This document shows, one piece after another, positions 48,701 through 60,120 of a DNA stretch of 64,000 nt; the first letter of the stretch is position 1; the number at the start of each line of letters is the position of its first letter. The notes under the pieces are model-generated. The model saw only the letters and a program-made list of their open reading frames with translations, did not search any database and had not been told where the DNA came from. The stretch comes from Anaeramoeba flamelloides (taxonomy: Eukaryota; Metamonada; Anaeramoebidae), in assembly GCA_027625915.1 (NCBI GenBank), contig JANTQA010000008.1:10727001-10791000 (forward strand), given 5' to 3'. The position numbers and the translations under genes are program-made.

Positions 48701-48939
48701 ATAATTAACAGTTGAAGGACAAATTTTTTAATTAGTTTCTTGTATTATCCCAAAAATAAGTTGAGAAAAAAATTTTCAACACAATTCGAAAATTTCTTTT
48801 CATAATTATTCAAATCATACAGTTTATCCCAAACCAAACCCAAAATCCTTTTCCTTCAATTTTTCAAAATAATTAAATTCTCAAAAATAAATAGAAATTT
48901 TATTTTTTTTAACTTTAGCAAAGTAAATCGATACAAAAA
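45717..48939. other. Divergent spacer between transportin and kinase genes
   Basis: Both promoters must lie here, since the genes are transcribed away from each other. No shared motif, CpG-like block or coding region is visible. The open frames at 46715-46927 (+) and 47148-47342 (-) are short and unlike any family. One palindromic MITE occupies 47803-48003. Confidence 0.7.
47803..48003 (+). mobile_element. Palindromic ~200-bp MITE, copy C
   Basis: TA-bounded, 201 bp, with eroded arms (TTTTAAGACACAAACTTTCA and TTGGAAGTTTGTAACTTATA) around a degraded core. It is the most diverged of the forward copies. Confidence 0.65.
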
Positions 48940-51900
48940 ATGGATAAAAATAACATAAATCCACCATTTAGCCCGAGAGATCTTTTTAAACGGAGGGGGT
49001 TTCTTGGGAAGGGGAGTTTTGGTCGAGTATATAAAGGGTAACAAAAAATTCTTATTTATTACAAAACCTTGAAATTTTCTTTTTTTCCTTCACTCAAAAA
49101 TTGGAAATCTAACGATATTATAAACATCACTTCTACTGGTTAATAATAATAACAATAATAGAGAGAACAACAAAACTAAGGAAAGGATTGCCATTAAAGT
49201 AATTAATCTAGAAAAATCAAAAGACGACATCAAAACAATCCAAAACGAAACAGCCATTCTCCAACAAGTAATTACTTTTCTTTTTTTCTACTCTAGTTTT
49301 TATTTCATTCGCTCAATTCTTTCTTATTAATAACAACTCCAATTATAGTGCAATTCACCGTATCTCATCAAGTATTATGGTAGCTATTTAGAAGATGTAA
49401 ATTTATGGATGATCATAGAATTTTTGGAAGGTGGTTCTGTTTATGATATCGTAAGAAATTCTCTTTTTTTTTATTTTATATTTTTCTTGTTCGGAATTAC
49501 AAACAAAAACTTTAAAAAAAAGATTCAACGTAACTCCCACAATTCTTGATGAAATCAGAAATGTACTACTTGGATCTAACTTGTTCTCGTTTCTTTAAGA
49601 CTCCGTTTTCGTAATCATTGGGAATATTGTGTTTTCTGAGAAATTACAAATAATTCTTAATTTTTTCCAAATCAGTTGTTACTTGGGATAATGAAAGAGT
49701 AAATAACTCAAAATCGGTAATTGGAAGAAAAAAACACAATAATTAATTTCCAAACCAAAACATTAGAAAAATTTTCTTTATTAGTCCAAGAGTTTGTAAA
49801 GTTAATTATTTTTATTTGTTTTTCACTCTTTTTTTTCAAAATTTTAAGAACAAGAAGAAGAAACAACCCAAAATCTCTTTTTTCTTTCTTTGAAATGGAA
49901 CACTTTTGAGAGTTTTCTACTTTTTGTTTTTGATCTCTTCTTGTACTGTAGTCAAAATAAAGCGTGCAAAAAAATTTAATGCGTGTTTCAAAATAAAAAG
50001 CGTGTTTTTTTTGTTTATAGAAAACCTATACATTAACCAATCAAAGAAACCAATAATAAACCCTAAAAAAATATGGTGTTGGTTTCTTAAAGTTCTATTA
50101 TTTAAAAAGAAATTCTAAAAATGAAGGATCAAATTTGAAAAAATTATCTCAAAAAATAGAGTTAATTTTTTTCAAAATTTTAATCATAAAAAAAACAAAA
50201 AATTTCAAAAAAATTGAGAATATTATGGAAAATTTTCAACTATTTGCATGAATAAGTTAAATTTTACAGAAAATAACCAGACCTTTACTTTCAAAATTGA
50301 TTTGAGCTTAGGTATACTATTTGGTAGTAGATTGGATGTTACCTTGGAACAATAATAAAAAAAAGCACTGATAATATTTTGAAACACAGATTATTGTCGT
50401 TGTGCACGCATTATTTTGATCACTGTAGAATTCCAAATAATCAAATAAAAAATCTCTCCTAACTGTTTGATGTGAAAAAAACATAAGAATAGTATCATTT
50501 TGCTTTAGAAAAAAAAAGATTTTGTGGGTATTCTACATGCTGATTAATGCTATTTTTGGAGGAAAAATGAAAAAAAAATTTTTGAGATCCAAAAACCAGA
50601 ACATCCTTATTAAGGAAGTAAGTACATTTTACCATTTTGAAAAATTTTAATTGTGTTAACATTACTGGAAAATATTTTTTGAGTGCCACCAGATATTGAA
50701 ACTTTGGAAACAAAACACCATCCACCGCTCTATTTGTAGAAAGAATCAAACTAATTCAGAGTTGAATCTTAAATTTTTCAATTTTTTGAACATTTTTTTT
50801 GATTCAATTTTTGGCTTTATTAAATTTGGTTTTGGATCATGAAATGTGTTTATACGAACGATTGAAATTAATCAAACAGTAAACCAAAAAAATATACATG
50901 AAAAGGTGTGTATTTGAAACAAATATTTTCTTTTAAAAGAATAAACACGAAAGATCACCATTCCAAATAAATTTGTTGAAATCAAGAATGAAAAAAAAAA
51001 AAAATAGATAAAAGCCTATTTTCGAAGATTGGTTTTCATTATCTTCTTAGTTTGTTTGAATACAAACTATTTTTTTCCTTGAATTACTCGCCCCATTACT
51101 ATTTATTATTATTTTAAAAATCTTTTTGTGACAAATTTGCTTTCAAAATTCTTTTTTAAAATATTTTTATCAAACAAAGCCAAAACAAAGAATACTATTT
51201 CAAAAATTAAAATAAAGGGGTTGAATAGTTGGCATCAAAAAACAATTACAAAAGATTCAAATCAAAATAATTTAAAAATTCAAGAACAAATTTCAATCAG
51301 ATTCAGAATTTTTTTGAGTTCTCATTTTAATGAAATATAAATAATTATAAAATCAAACAAATTTACCCAATAAACCCTCATTCTCAAGAAGAATTAAAAA
51401 AATCTCTGATTTTCTGAACTAAATCTAGAATTAGATGACATAAATGAAAATAGGATTTTTAAATACATTTTGGAAATTCTTTCGAAATAAACAGTAATTT
51501 TTTTATCAAAAATTTTCCAAACAAAATTTATTTCATAAAAAATTAAAAATAAAACCAAATAAAAAATAAGTAATTGTGTAAAATGTTATAGATAAGATCA
51601 AGTAATAAATGATTTTTATTTATTTTTTTTTGATCAATTTTTTCATTTTTTTGATTTGCGTTTTTTTGTTGGAATGAAAATATCTATTACTAGAATATAT
51701 TCCACTCTAGTATTCATTAAAATACGAATGTATTTGACTAAAGAAATGATTTGAATAATTCAGTTTCACATAAATGGTGACACTCAAAAAATGAAAAATG
51801 TACTTACCCCCTTAAGAAATATAAATGAAAAAAATGGAAAAATAATGACGAATTTCGAGTCTAAAAAAAATGATTGACATTGACAATTTCTCTCAATAAA

Positions 51901-54278
51901 CAACTCAAACTTTTAAAGATCGCATTATGTCTGATTTTTTAAACATTGAATTACTTGAATTGTTCCATTATCATCAACAAACCAAAATAATTCTTACAAA
52001 GGAGTTGTTTTTTTTTTATCTTTGTTTCTTGAGTTTGTTTCTACTATTATTTTCCGATTAAAAAAATGAAATTTTTAGTTCACATTCCGAAATATTTTCA
52101 ATGTGATAAGTGGTATTTGAAAACCTCTAAAATATTTTTCTAATCGTTGAGAAATGATATTTTTAGACATTTAATTAAACTTCAATTCTTGAACTTAAAT
52201 ATAAAATTTTTACTCTGGTAATTTGATTGTAGCAGTAATAATTAATATTCATTTTGGAAATTGAAATAAAAATTTTCATTTATTAATTGGAAAATAACAG
52301 TAAAATAAAAGTCCCCAATATCACTTTCCAAGACGCTGTTTTCTCTGTTTGATTTTTCAACAGAACTTTTATTGCCCAATATTTTGAATAATTGGTTTAT
52401 TTCAGTCCCGATTTTTTTTTTTATTTGTATTTTTTCTCGAAAATTCGAATAGTTTGATTAAAAACAAATTGGCTAGGTTTTTAGGAATTTTGTATTCAAT
52501 GATCTTTAGAAAAATAAATTTTCTAAAATAAGTGAAATTTTTATACTTTAAAAAATTTTTTTGTGGTTCATAAAAGAAAAAATGATCTTTATTCTCGGAG
52601 AAGAGAATTTTGAAGAATTCCCTACATTGTTAAATAATTTTTTGTACTTTTATCAAATTTTAACCTGTTTGAAAATAATAAAGAGTAAATCCTAATTTTT
52701 TTGCTTTTTTTCATTCTTCAGCATTTTGATTTTTTAGAACAGTTATTAAAAGCTTCTATCAACTTAATTTACATCTCAAAAAAAGCATAGAAAAATTCAT
52801 AATAATAAGGAGTAAGGGTTTTTAAAAAATTTGATTTTAGAAATTTTCACCAAAAGTAAAATTTTTTGATATACTTTTTCATTTTTAGATGAAATCAAAG
52901 TTAAAATTTAGAAAAAAAAAGCATTTATTCTTTCCTAGATCTTACTGAATAAACTCTTGTGGGAATTACCAACCTCAAATCTCTGATTAAAAAACAGTGA
53001 ATATTGAATTTGAATTGGAAATATAATTTCTGATATCATGACTTTGACAGCCATTTTAATAAAAGTGAGGATAGCAAAGTTTTAAAAGGTATTACTTAAA
53101 CTGTTTGACTAGCTCTTTTAAGTAATCTTTCGAACCTGTTTGGAAAACTTTTGTTCCCCAATTTTTGAAAAAAAAAACCCTTTATTTCTTTTTTGTTTAT
53201 TAATTGTTGTTTTTACAAGTGTCTAAATTCTCTCTCTCTATCTCCTCCAAAAAAATATTTTTTTTATATTATTTTTTAACTTAATTACTCTTAATATTTG
53301 TAGATGAAACGAAAACAGTTATCTGAATCTTGTATTGTGGTGATACTTCAAAAAGTTTTGCTGGGCTTGGAATACTTCCATTCACAGGGAAAAATGCATC
53401 GAGATATAAAAGGTAAAAAATTCTTATTTTTTGAAAAGCTGTTTTTTTATAAAAAAAATTCTCATGAAAATCAATTTTCTTTTTTATACTTTCAAATTTT
53501 TAGCTGAAAATATTCTTATTTCTGGAAATTGTGATGTAAAAATTTGTGATTTTGGTGTTGCATGTGATATAGATCTCCGAAAATCAGAAGAAGATTTATT
53601 TGTTGGGGTAAGAATTACAATTTTATTATTTTTTTAAATAGATCAAGAACTGAATTTTTTTTTTTTTGCTTTTGAATAAAAAAAATTTTTTTTCATTATT
53701 TCCTTTTGTATTCTAAAACAAATTTACATTAGTCACCATTTTGGATGGCACCAGAAGTTATTAAAAAAGAAATATATAACGAAAAGGTTGACATTTGGTC
53801 TTTAGGTGTTACCACTATTGAAATGGCGAAAGGGTGTCCTCCACATACCAAGGTATCTGGTATTGATATATTGGTACATATTGCAGAGGGTGAACCAGCT
53901 AAATTGGAAGGTGATTTTAGTGAAAGTTTAAAGGATTTTGTTTCATTATGTTTACAAAAAGATCCTGAAAAACGTCCTTCAGCAACTGATTTATTAAGGC
54001 ATAAATTATTTAAAGATGTATCAAAAAAAAAAATATTATTCCCATTAATTAAACCAATATTAAAAAAATCAAAATCGTTACATAAAAGATATTCATCAAG
54101 TGAAAGTTCTGATTTTGAAAGTAGTGAATTCACCACCGATTCTTCTTACAGTAGTACAGAAATGGGCTCGAGCTATGATACAAGTACTAGTTCTGAATCA
54201 AAAAGTGGTACATTTTCAATCTCTGAAGAGTCGGATTCTACTGCAAATAACAATAATAATTCTTCACCAAAAAGGTAA
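48940..54278 (+). CDS. Ste20-family (GCK-like) serine/threonine kinase
   Basis: Six plus-strand exons: 48940-49037, 49162-49267, 49349-49450, 53304-53412, 53504-53607 and 53733-54278. All introns are GT-AG and all junctions keep frame, giving 354 residues if the TAA at 54276 is used. The kinase domain fills residues about 18-260: G-loop GKGSFGRVY (23-31), Lys45 in IAIKVI, Glu62 in the C-helix, GGSVYDI, HRDIKAEN (134-141), DFG (154-156), GSPFWMAPEV (173-182) and DIWSLGVTTIEMAKGCPP. This order is typical of germinal-centre/MST-type Ste20 kinases, which act upstream of MAPK, Hippo or cytoskeletal pathways. The activation loop has Ser174 where most relatives have Thr. A Ser-rich tail follows. Intron 3 is 3,853 bp, the others 81-125 bp. 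The last codons overlap a good splice donor, so the true protein may be longer (see findings). Confidence 0.92.
49944..50427 (+). mobile_element. Tc1/mariner-like MITE, ~480-bp family, copy 3
   Basis: TA-bounded. The left end CTGTAGTCAAAATAAAGCGT and the reverse-complemented right end CAGTGATCAAAATAATGCGT form the clearest inverted repeat of the family, continuing with GTGTTTCAAAATA about 30-40 bp inside both ends. Closest in sequence to 11457-11938. It lies in the kinase intron. Confidence 0.88.
52056..52235 (+). repeat. Dispersed repeat, pair with 3047-3230
   Basis: It shares TTTTTAGTTCACATTCCGAA, ATATTTTTAGAC, TAATTAAACTTC and TTTTTACTCTGGTAATTTGA with the copy near the window start. It lies inside the kinase intron. 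Confidence 0.5.
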
Positions 54279-54875
54279 ACAATAAATTTTTTTATCTCAA
54301 TAGTTATGATAATAGTTATTTTATTTGAATAAGAATATACAAATGTCATTAAGCTTTCTCAAAGAACAAAATTTTTCATAAAAAAAATTCAAAATTTTAT
54401 TTTGAAAATGAAACTCCAATTCACAATTTAGGACATATAAAAATTCAATTATTGATAAAAAAAGATTATATATTAAATATTTGAGAAATATCTTTAACTT
54501 TATTGTAAGAAAAGAGTAATTAAAGAAAAGATTCTCAAAATTAAAAAAAAAAAGAGAGAAAAAGAAAAATAATTGAAATGTTATGATAAAAAAATAATTA
54601 TATCATTTGTATGTCTTTATTTTTTTAAAAAAACTACTGTTATATTTTCAAATGTCTTTTGTTAATTTGTAAAGTAAATAGATTTTACAAATAAAATTGG
54701 AAAAAAAGCCTAGTTACCATCATTAGGTTTCTTTCAATTTTTGGTTTAATGTAAAAAATGATAGATTTTCAACAAAACCCATAATTAAAGAAAACTTACA
54801 TTAGATTTTCTAGTGCTTAAAAGAAAAGAACAAATATTTGAGTTTACTCTATCCTTTTTAATTCTGGAAAAGTAT

Positions 54876-54909
<34 letters not shown>

Positions 54910-56745
54910 AGCATAATAAAATTTAAGATATTTTTTTTTTTTTCAAAAATTAAAAAAAATTGCCGTTATTTTTTCTTGAGTTTTCTGATTATTTGGAAAA
55001 TTCATAGATTTTCGTTTGGTTTTTTTGAGTTTTCTATTCATGTGGAAAATCAATAGATTTTCGTTAGGTTTTTTTTACTTTAGAAATAAACCGAAAATTA
55101 TGATAAATTTTCGGTTTATTTCACAAGTAAAAAAAAACCTAGAACACTTCACAAATAAAATAGAAAACCTCAAAAAAACCTAGAAAACTTAACAAATCAA
55201 ACATAAAACCTCAAGAAACCCGCCGTTATTTTTTTTTTTTTAATTTTAGACATTAAAAGAAAATTACATAAATATTCTTTTTATTTATTAAATCAAAAAA
55301 AAAAAAAAAAAACCAAGGAACTTAACGACAATTAACAGCACTCCATAGCACTTGGTTGTACTCTACAACACTCGTCTTGAATTGATAGAAGAGTTAAAAA
55401 CTTGATACAAAGATTAACGATAATAAAAAAAAAAAAAACACAATTTGTAACTATTTGAGAAATACTAAATTAAAGCTCATTCATTTATGAAAATATTGAA
55501 ATAATAACAAAAAAAAATTATTAACTTTTTTGGATCGAACTTAAAATAATAATCTTTTTTTATTATTTGAAATGGTAAATCTTTTTTAATAAGTTCTGGT
55601 CAAAAATTGGTAATAGAAAATGAAGATAAATACGACTTTTAATTAAATAAACACCTATTGGATATATTTTCAAATATTTTCAACCAAAATACTTCATAAA
55701 AATGTAAAAAACAAAATCCATATTTTTTGATGGATTTATTGATTTTTCCAAAAAGAAATTATCTTTTATTTTATTAATTATTATTTTTTTGTTTTATAGT
55801 GATGAATTGAAGTATGATCTCATTTATCTTTTAACCCTTATTTTATATTGAATATTATTATTTATAAATAAATAACTCATAGAAAATATCAAAAAAGCGG
55901 AAAATGGATTTTTCCAAAAATAATTAATTTCAAAGATGCTACTAAGGTAATCTTCTTTTTTTTTTTTTTTTTTTTCTCAAACCATTCGCCTTCATGTATA
56001 AATAAGTGTGTATTTTATTGAATTGATTTAAAACAAATTATTTTATATTCTAATACTGATATATTCAAAAAAAAAAAAGTTTTTAAACATTTGTGTTCAA
56101 TTTAAATTTCAATTATATCTTGTAAATCAACTTTTGATAAAAATTTTTTTTCAACTAAAATCCTTTTGTTAACGCATTTACAGGTTTTCTTTAAATAATA
56201 AAACGAATATAATTTATTTATTCAAAACTCAGAAGAACACTTTCAAAAATAGTAAAATGAATAAAAAAAAAAAATAAAAACATTTTTGTGAATAGATCAA
56301 TATACTTTCAAATTTCACATCAAAATTGAAATAAATTATATTTTTTTTTTTTTTGCTAAAGAATAATTTGAAAACTTTATCTCTAAATTGAAATATGTAA
56401 AAAGATTATTTTTTTTTTTTTTGTTTAATTGTGTGGCCATTTAAGATTCAATATACCTTTAAAAATAAAATTTTTAATTAATTTTTAAAAAGGATAGCTC
56501 ATTTAATTATCAAAATCTTTCCTAATTCTTTATAAAACCCCAACAAAATCCCCTACACCTAAGTTATAAAACCAATTTTGTATGAAAAACAAAATAATTA
56601 CACTTATTTTTTTTGAAAAAATTCTAGATAATTTTTCAAAGAACTTTACTGAGAAAAAAAGATGTTTTTGAAAAATCGAAAAAAATAACTAAATTTTAAA
56701 AAAAAATTATTTATATTTTTTCATTTAAAAACTCGTTTATAATAG
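54279..56745. other. Spacer or intron between kinase and E/K-rich frame
   Basis: No coding region is visible. It contains several T or A runs of 15-28 nt and a copy of the double stem-loop repeat. It may be an intron (donor at 54275, acceptor near 56762) and not a true intergenic region. Confidence 0.6.
54985..55385 (+). repeat. Double stem-loop repeat family, copy 3
   Basis: The hairpin GTTAGGTTTTTTTTACTTTA..TTTATTTCACAAGTAAA..AAACCTAG is clear, with CACTCCATAGCACTTGG and CTCTACAACACTCG at the right edge, as in 27105-27345. A second A/T hairpin at about 55235-55315 replaces the CCAGGATT one. Several GAGTTTTCT and GAAAACCT pieces suggest internal duplication. Confidence 0.6.
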
Positions 56746-58758
56746 ATAAAAAATGATTCAAGTTTCTCAGTTGTAAACGAGGATACTTCAAAAACAGAAA
56801 AAGAGAACGAAATTGAAAATGAAGAAAAACAAAAACAAAAAGTCAGTGAAGAAGAAGATTTAAAGAAAGAAAAAGAAAAAGGAAAGGAAAAAGAAAAAGA
56901 GGAGGGGGAAGTGGATGAACAAAATGAAGAAGAAGAAAAACAAAAAGTCAGTGAAGAAAGAAAAGTAAATGAAGAAAATGGAAACAGTAACAAAGGCGAC
57001 TTAAATGGCAAAAATGAAGATCTCTCAACCCAAAAATCAAAATTTAAAAAATTAACAATCAAAATTGAAAACAATAATTTTAGAAATCAAAATTTGGTTG
57101 AAAACAAAGAAAGTGAAACAAAGGAGAAAGAAATCGAACAAGAAAAAGAAAAAAAATTCCAAGAGCAAAAAATACATAACATTCAAAATACTGAAGAAAC
57201 AATGTTAAATAATGTCTGTCATGAAGATCAAGAAAAAGAAAATAAAATAAAGGAAAAAAAAAAAGAATTTGACCCCCAAAAAAAAAACATTGTAGAAATG
57301 AGAAAAGAAAAAGAAGAGGAGAAGAAAAATGAACAAAATGAAAACGAAGAAAAACAAAAACAAAAAGTCAGTCAAGAAGAAGATTTAAAGAAAGAAAAAG
57401 AAAAAGAATCCCAAATAGAAGAGGAGGGGGGAGAAAAAGTGGACAAAGTAAAAGAGAAGGAAAAAGATCTTGGAAATATTATACAAGACAAAAATCTTGA
57501 TCTTACAAAGAGTAATAATGATACAAACGAAAAAAATGAAGTTGTGGAGAAAATTCAGGAAAATCTCGATCACAAATACCAATTAGAGAAAAAAGCAAAC
57601 CAGAGTATTACTGATCAAGAAAAAAAAGATCAAACCTTAACGATTAATAATCAAGATACCAAAACAAATAAAACCAAATCTCAAAATAAGGAGTCTGAGG
57701 ATTCTGATGACTCAGAAGATTCTTATATATCGGATGATTTTGGTGAGTCAAATATTTCTGATTATTTAAATAGTAATAATGATTACATTTATCAAAATGA
57801 AAAACAGGATAACGAAAACACAAAGGAAAAAGGAATCGAAAGAGAAAAGGAAAATGGGCAAGAAAAAGAACAAGAACAATCGGTGCATGTTGCACAAACA
57901 AAGGACAATAAAAAAACCTTTTTGAAGGCCGATTCTAATATTAAAAATTCCGACTTTTTATCATCTGGTATCATACCTATTATCGATCGGCTGAAATCAG
58001 AGTGGGACGGTCATAGGATGAGTAAGAATCTTGATAATCTATTGGAAAATTTAATAGAATGTGAAAAAATTCATACTGGTGTCACTCAAAATTTGTTTCT
58101 CCGATCTTTGAATTATTGGAAATTTATAAATTCTCCAAAAAACATCCAAAAAGAAATCGAAAATTTCATCCAAAAACAAACCCAAATTCAAGCAAAAATT
58201 ATTGATCATTACCAAATCGAAGAGTACTTGAAAAAAGAAAAGGTGGTGCGAAAAAAATGGAAAAAAAAACAAGAAAAAAAAATGAGAAAGGAAATTACTA
58301 GAAAATTGAAAAGAAAGATGAGAAAAAAGAAAAGAAATAAGAGGAAAAAAAGAATGTCAACAAAAAACAAAATGATAACTAACGATTTGAATGGTGGTTT
58401 AAATGAAGACAAAGATGAAAATGTGAATGAAAATTTAAATAAAAAAAAAAAGAAAAAAATCGAGAAAACGAAAAAACAAAGAAAGACAAAAGGTGGGGAA
58501 GAGGGCATGAACGAAAATAACCAAACAAAAAGAAAATTGAAGAAAAAAAAAAAGCACAAAAAGAAAAGAAAGAAAAATCAAAATTTAATAAAAGATCCAT
58601 ATAAGGAACAAAATGGTACCCAAATTTATTTGATAGAAAAATCAAAAAAGAAAAAGAAAAGGAAAAGGAAAAGGAAAGTGAAAGAAGAAGGCGGGATAAT
58701 AAAAAAAATAGATCTGTTCTTATCAAAATCAAAACCCGATTTAATAACACAAAAATAA
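56746..58758 (+). CDS. Glu/Lys-rich protein, 5' end missing (maybe kinase tail)
   Basis: The frame is open from a stop at 56743 to TAA at 58756-58758 (about 670 codons). It has no in-frame ATG before 57202, so an upstream exon must supply the start. Residues up to about 335 are Glu/Lys/Gln-rich, likely coiled coil or disordered, with an internally duplicated segment (EKQKQKVS.EEDLKKEKEKE). A more ordinary stretch follows at about 57940-58240 (IIPIIDRLKSEWDGHRMSKN, LDNLLENLIECEKIHTGVTQ, NLFLRSLNYWKFI), helical in character and slightly reminiscent of a TFIIS-N-like bundle; that is a weak guess. The C-terminal 170 residues are extremely basic (KKKRKRKRKVK). No enzyme motif is seen. It may be a nuclear or RNA-associated protein, or the regulatory tail of the kinase upstream, as in SLK-type kinases. 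Confidence 0.7.
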   Translation: MKNDSSFSVVNEDTSKTEKENEIENEEKQKQKVSEEEDLKKEKEKGKEKEKEEGEVDEQNEEEEKQKVSEERKVNEENGNSNKGDLNGKNEDLSTQKSKFKKLTIKIENNNFRNQNLVENKESETKEKEIEQEKEKKFQEQKIHNIQNTEETMLNNVCHEDQEKENKIKEKKKEFDPQKKNIVEMRKEKEEEKKNEQNENEEKQKQKVSQEEDLKKEKEKESQIEEEGGEKVDKVKEKEKDLGNIIQDKNLDLTKSNNDTNEKNEVVEKIQENLDHKYQLEKKANQSITDQEKKDQTLTINNQDTKTNKTKSQNKESEDSDDSEDSYISDDFGESNISDYLNSNNDYIYQNEKQDNENTKEKGIEREKENGQEKEQEQSVHVAQTKDNKKTFLKADSNIKNSDFLSSGIIPIIDRLKSEWDGHRMSKNLDNLLENLIECEKIHTGVTQNLFLRSLNYWKFINSPKNIQKEIENFIQKQTQIQAKIIDHYQIEEYLKKEKVVRKKWKKKQEKKMRKEITRKLKRKMRKKKRNKRKKRMSTKNKMITNDLNGGLNEDKDENVNENLNKKKKKKIEKTKKQRKTKGGEEGMNENNQTKRKLKKKKKHKKKRKKNQNLIKDPYKEQNGTQIYLIEKSKKKKKRKRKRKVKEEGGIIKKIDLFLSKSKPDLITQK

Positions 58759-58836
58759 TTACAATTTTAATTTTTAAAAATTTAAATTAACAAAATGTAA
58801 AATATGTGAGAGGAAATATAATTTAAAATTATAATA

Positions 58837-59424
58837 TATAAGCTATTTCCAAGAATGTGGGGCAAATTTATTTTAAAATATATTTATGTAACCCATACTT
58901 CAAAATATGATTTAAATATATAAAATCATTAACGATCATTTATAGATTCTTGATAATAATTCAATTTGTTTCTTATTATTGTATTGCAGAAATAAAATAT
59001 ATTAAAATTCATGATCTCGATTTTATCTGATATTTTTTTATGGTGAAAATTAGTGTTTATTATTTTCTTTTTGATCAAAAAAAAAATTTTCATAACATGT
59101 ATAATCTCAACAAAATTTACAATATAATTAAAAACATATAACTGCGTTTTCGTGTTTAAAAAATCATTTGTTCCCATTCCATATTTCCTGTTTTTTATTG
59201 AAATTGGTCGTACATTGCTTTAACCAAAAAAAGTGTTATTTTTTTTTTCATTTTTTGGGAATATTTCAACTAACATGCTTTGAATTAAATACATAAGTGG
59301 TTGATTAAATCGGTATAAATATTAAACTTAATTTGGTATAGTTGATTAATGATTACCATCGCTAAAAAAGATAATTTTTTATGAAATGGAAAAAAAAATG
59401 CCCCATTTTTTGGAAATACCTTAT
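58837..59424 (+). mobile_element. ~590-bp MITE family, copy 2
   Basis: The left end TATAAGCTATTTCCAAGAAT-GTGGGGCAAA and the right end ATGCCCCATTTTTTGGAAAT-ACCTTATA are good inverted repeats. It is collinear with 33029-33618 and, inverted, with 27999-28510. It begins only 78 bp after the stop of the E/K-rich frame, so it may lie in that transcript's 3' untranslated region. Confidence 0.82.
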
Positions 59425-60120
59425 ATATATATAAGAATTTTTTTTGTTTCGGTATTTCTTTTGGGATTACTAGAGTAATTTATAATCAAATTTCTTTTCA
59501 AATAATTAATAATTTTATTTATAATTATTATGTTATATTTTCATTATCCATAAATTTTTTATAATTCATTTTATTTAAAGAATAAAAAAAAAAAAAAAAA
59601 TTAAAAACTTATTTTAGTCTTCTCTTTTTTAATTTGTTTTTTGATTGGTGTCAATAATTTTGACCAAAGATAAAGAATATCAAAAATTAATGATTTTTTT
59701 GTAAAAAAATAAGAAGAAAAATACTGGGAAGGGGACATAAAAAATAAAGAAAAGGGAAAATGCTATTGCAAAAGGAAAGATTGATAATCTTATATCATTT
59801 TATTGAAAATATCATAACTATTTTTCTTTCAAAATATAATAATATTGCCCTTTTTATTGGTACTCGAATGAATCAAAAAAAGGCACAAAAAGGTACAAAA
59901 AATATTTTGGGGGTAATTCTTGAATACAAGGCAATTTTTTTTTTTTTTGATTATTGTTTGAGTAAAAGTTCAAAAAAAAAAAAAAGTGATTATATGTTTT
60001 TAGGGTTAATTGTTTTTTTTGTCTGTATTATTGGTTTTTTTAATTTTTTGTATCTTATTGTATGTGTTCTAAAGCCCAAGGTCTTGTTTATTATTTTGAT
60101 TTTATGATGGGTGATTGTTA

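Larger units (their letters stand above)
49451..53303 (+). other. 3.85-kb intron of the kinase gene with repeats
   Basis: It separates the hinge-region exon (ending GGSVYDI) from the exon that starts MKRKQLSES. It contains a full Tc1-like MITE, the second copy of the 3047-3230 repeat and a short repeat at 53049-53110 shared with 42010-42075. No other gene is visible inside. Confidence 0.8.

Noticed and set aside
59760-60107. 115-codon plus-strand frame with a hydrophobic C-terminal half
   Set aside because: The hydrophobicity comes from T-runs; there is no family resemblance and no splice-linked neighbour, so I did not annotate a membrane protein.
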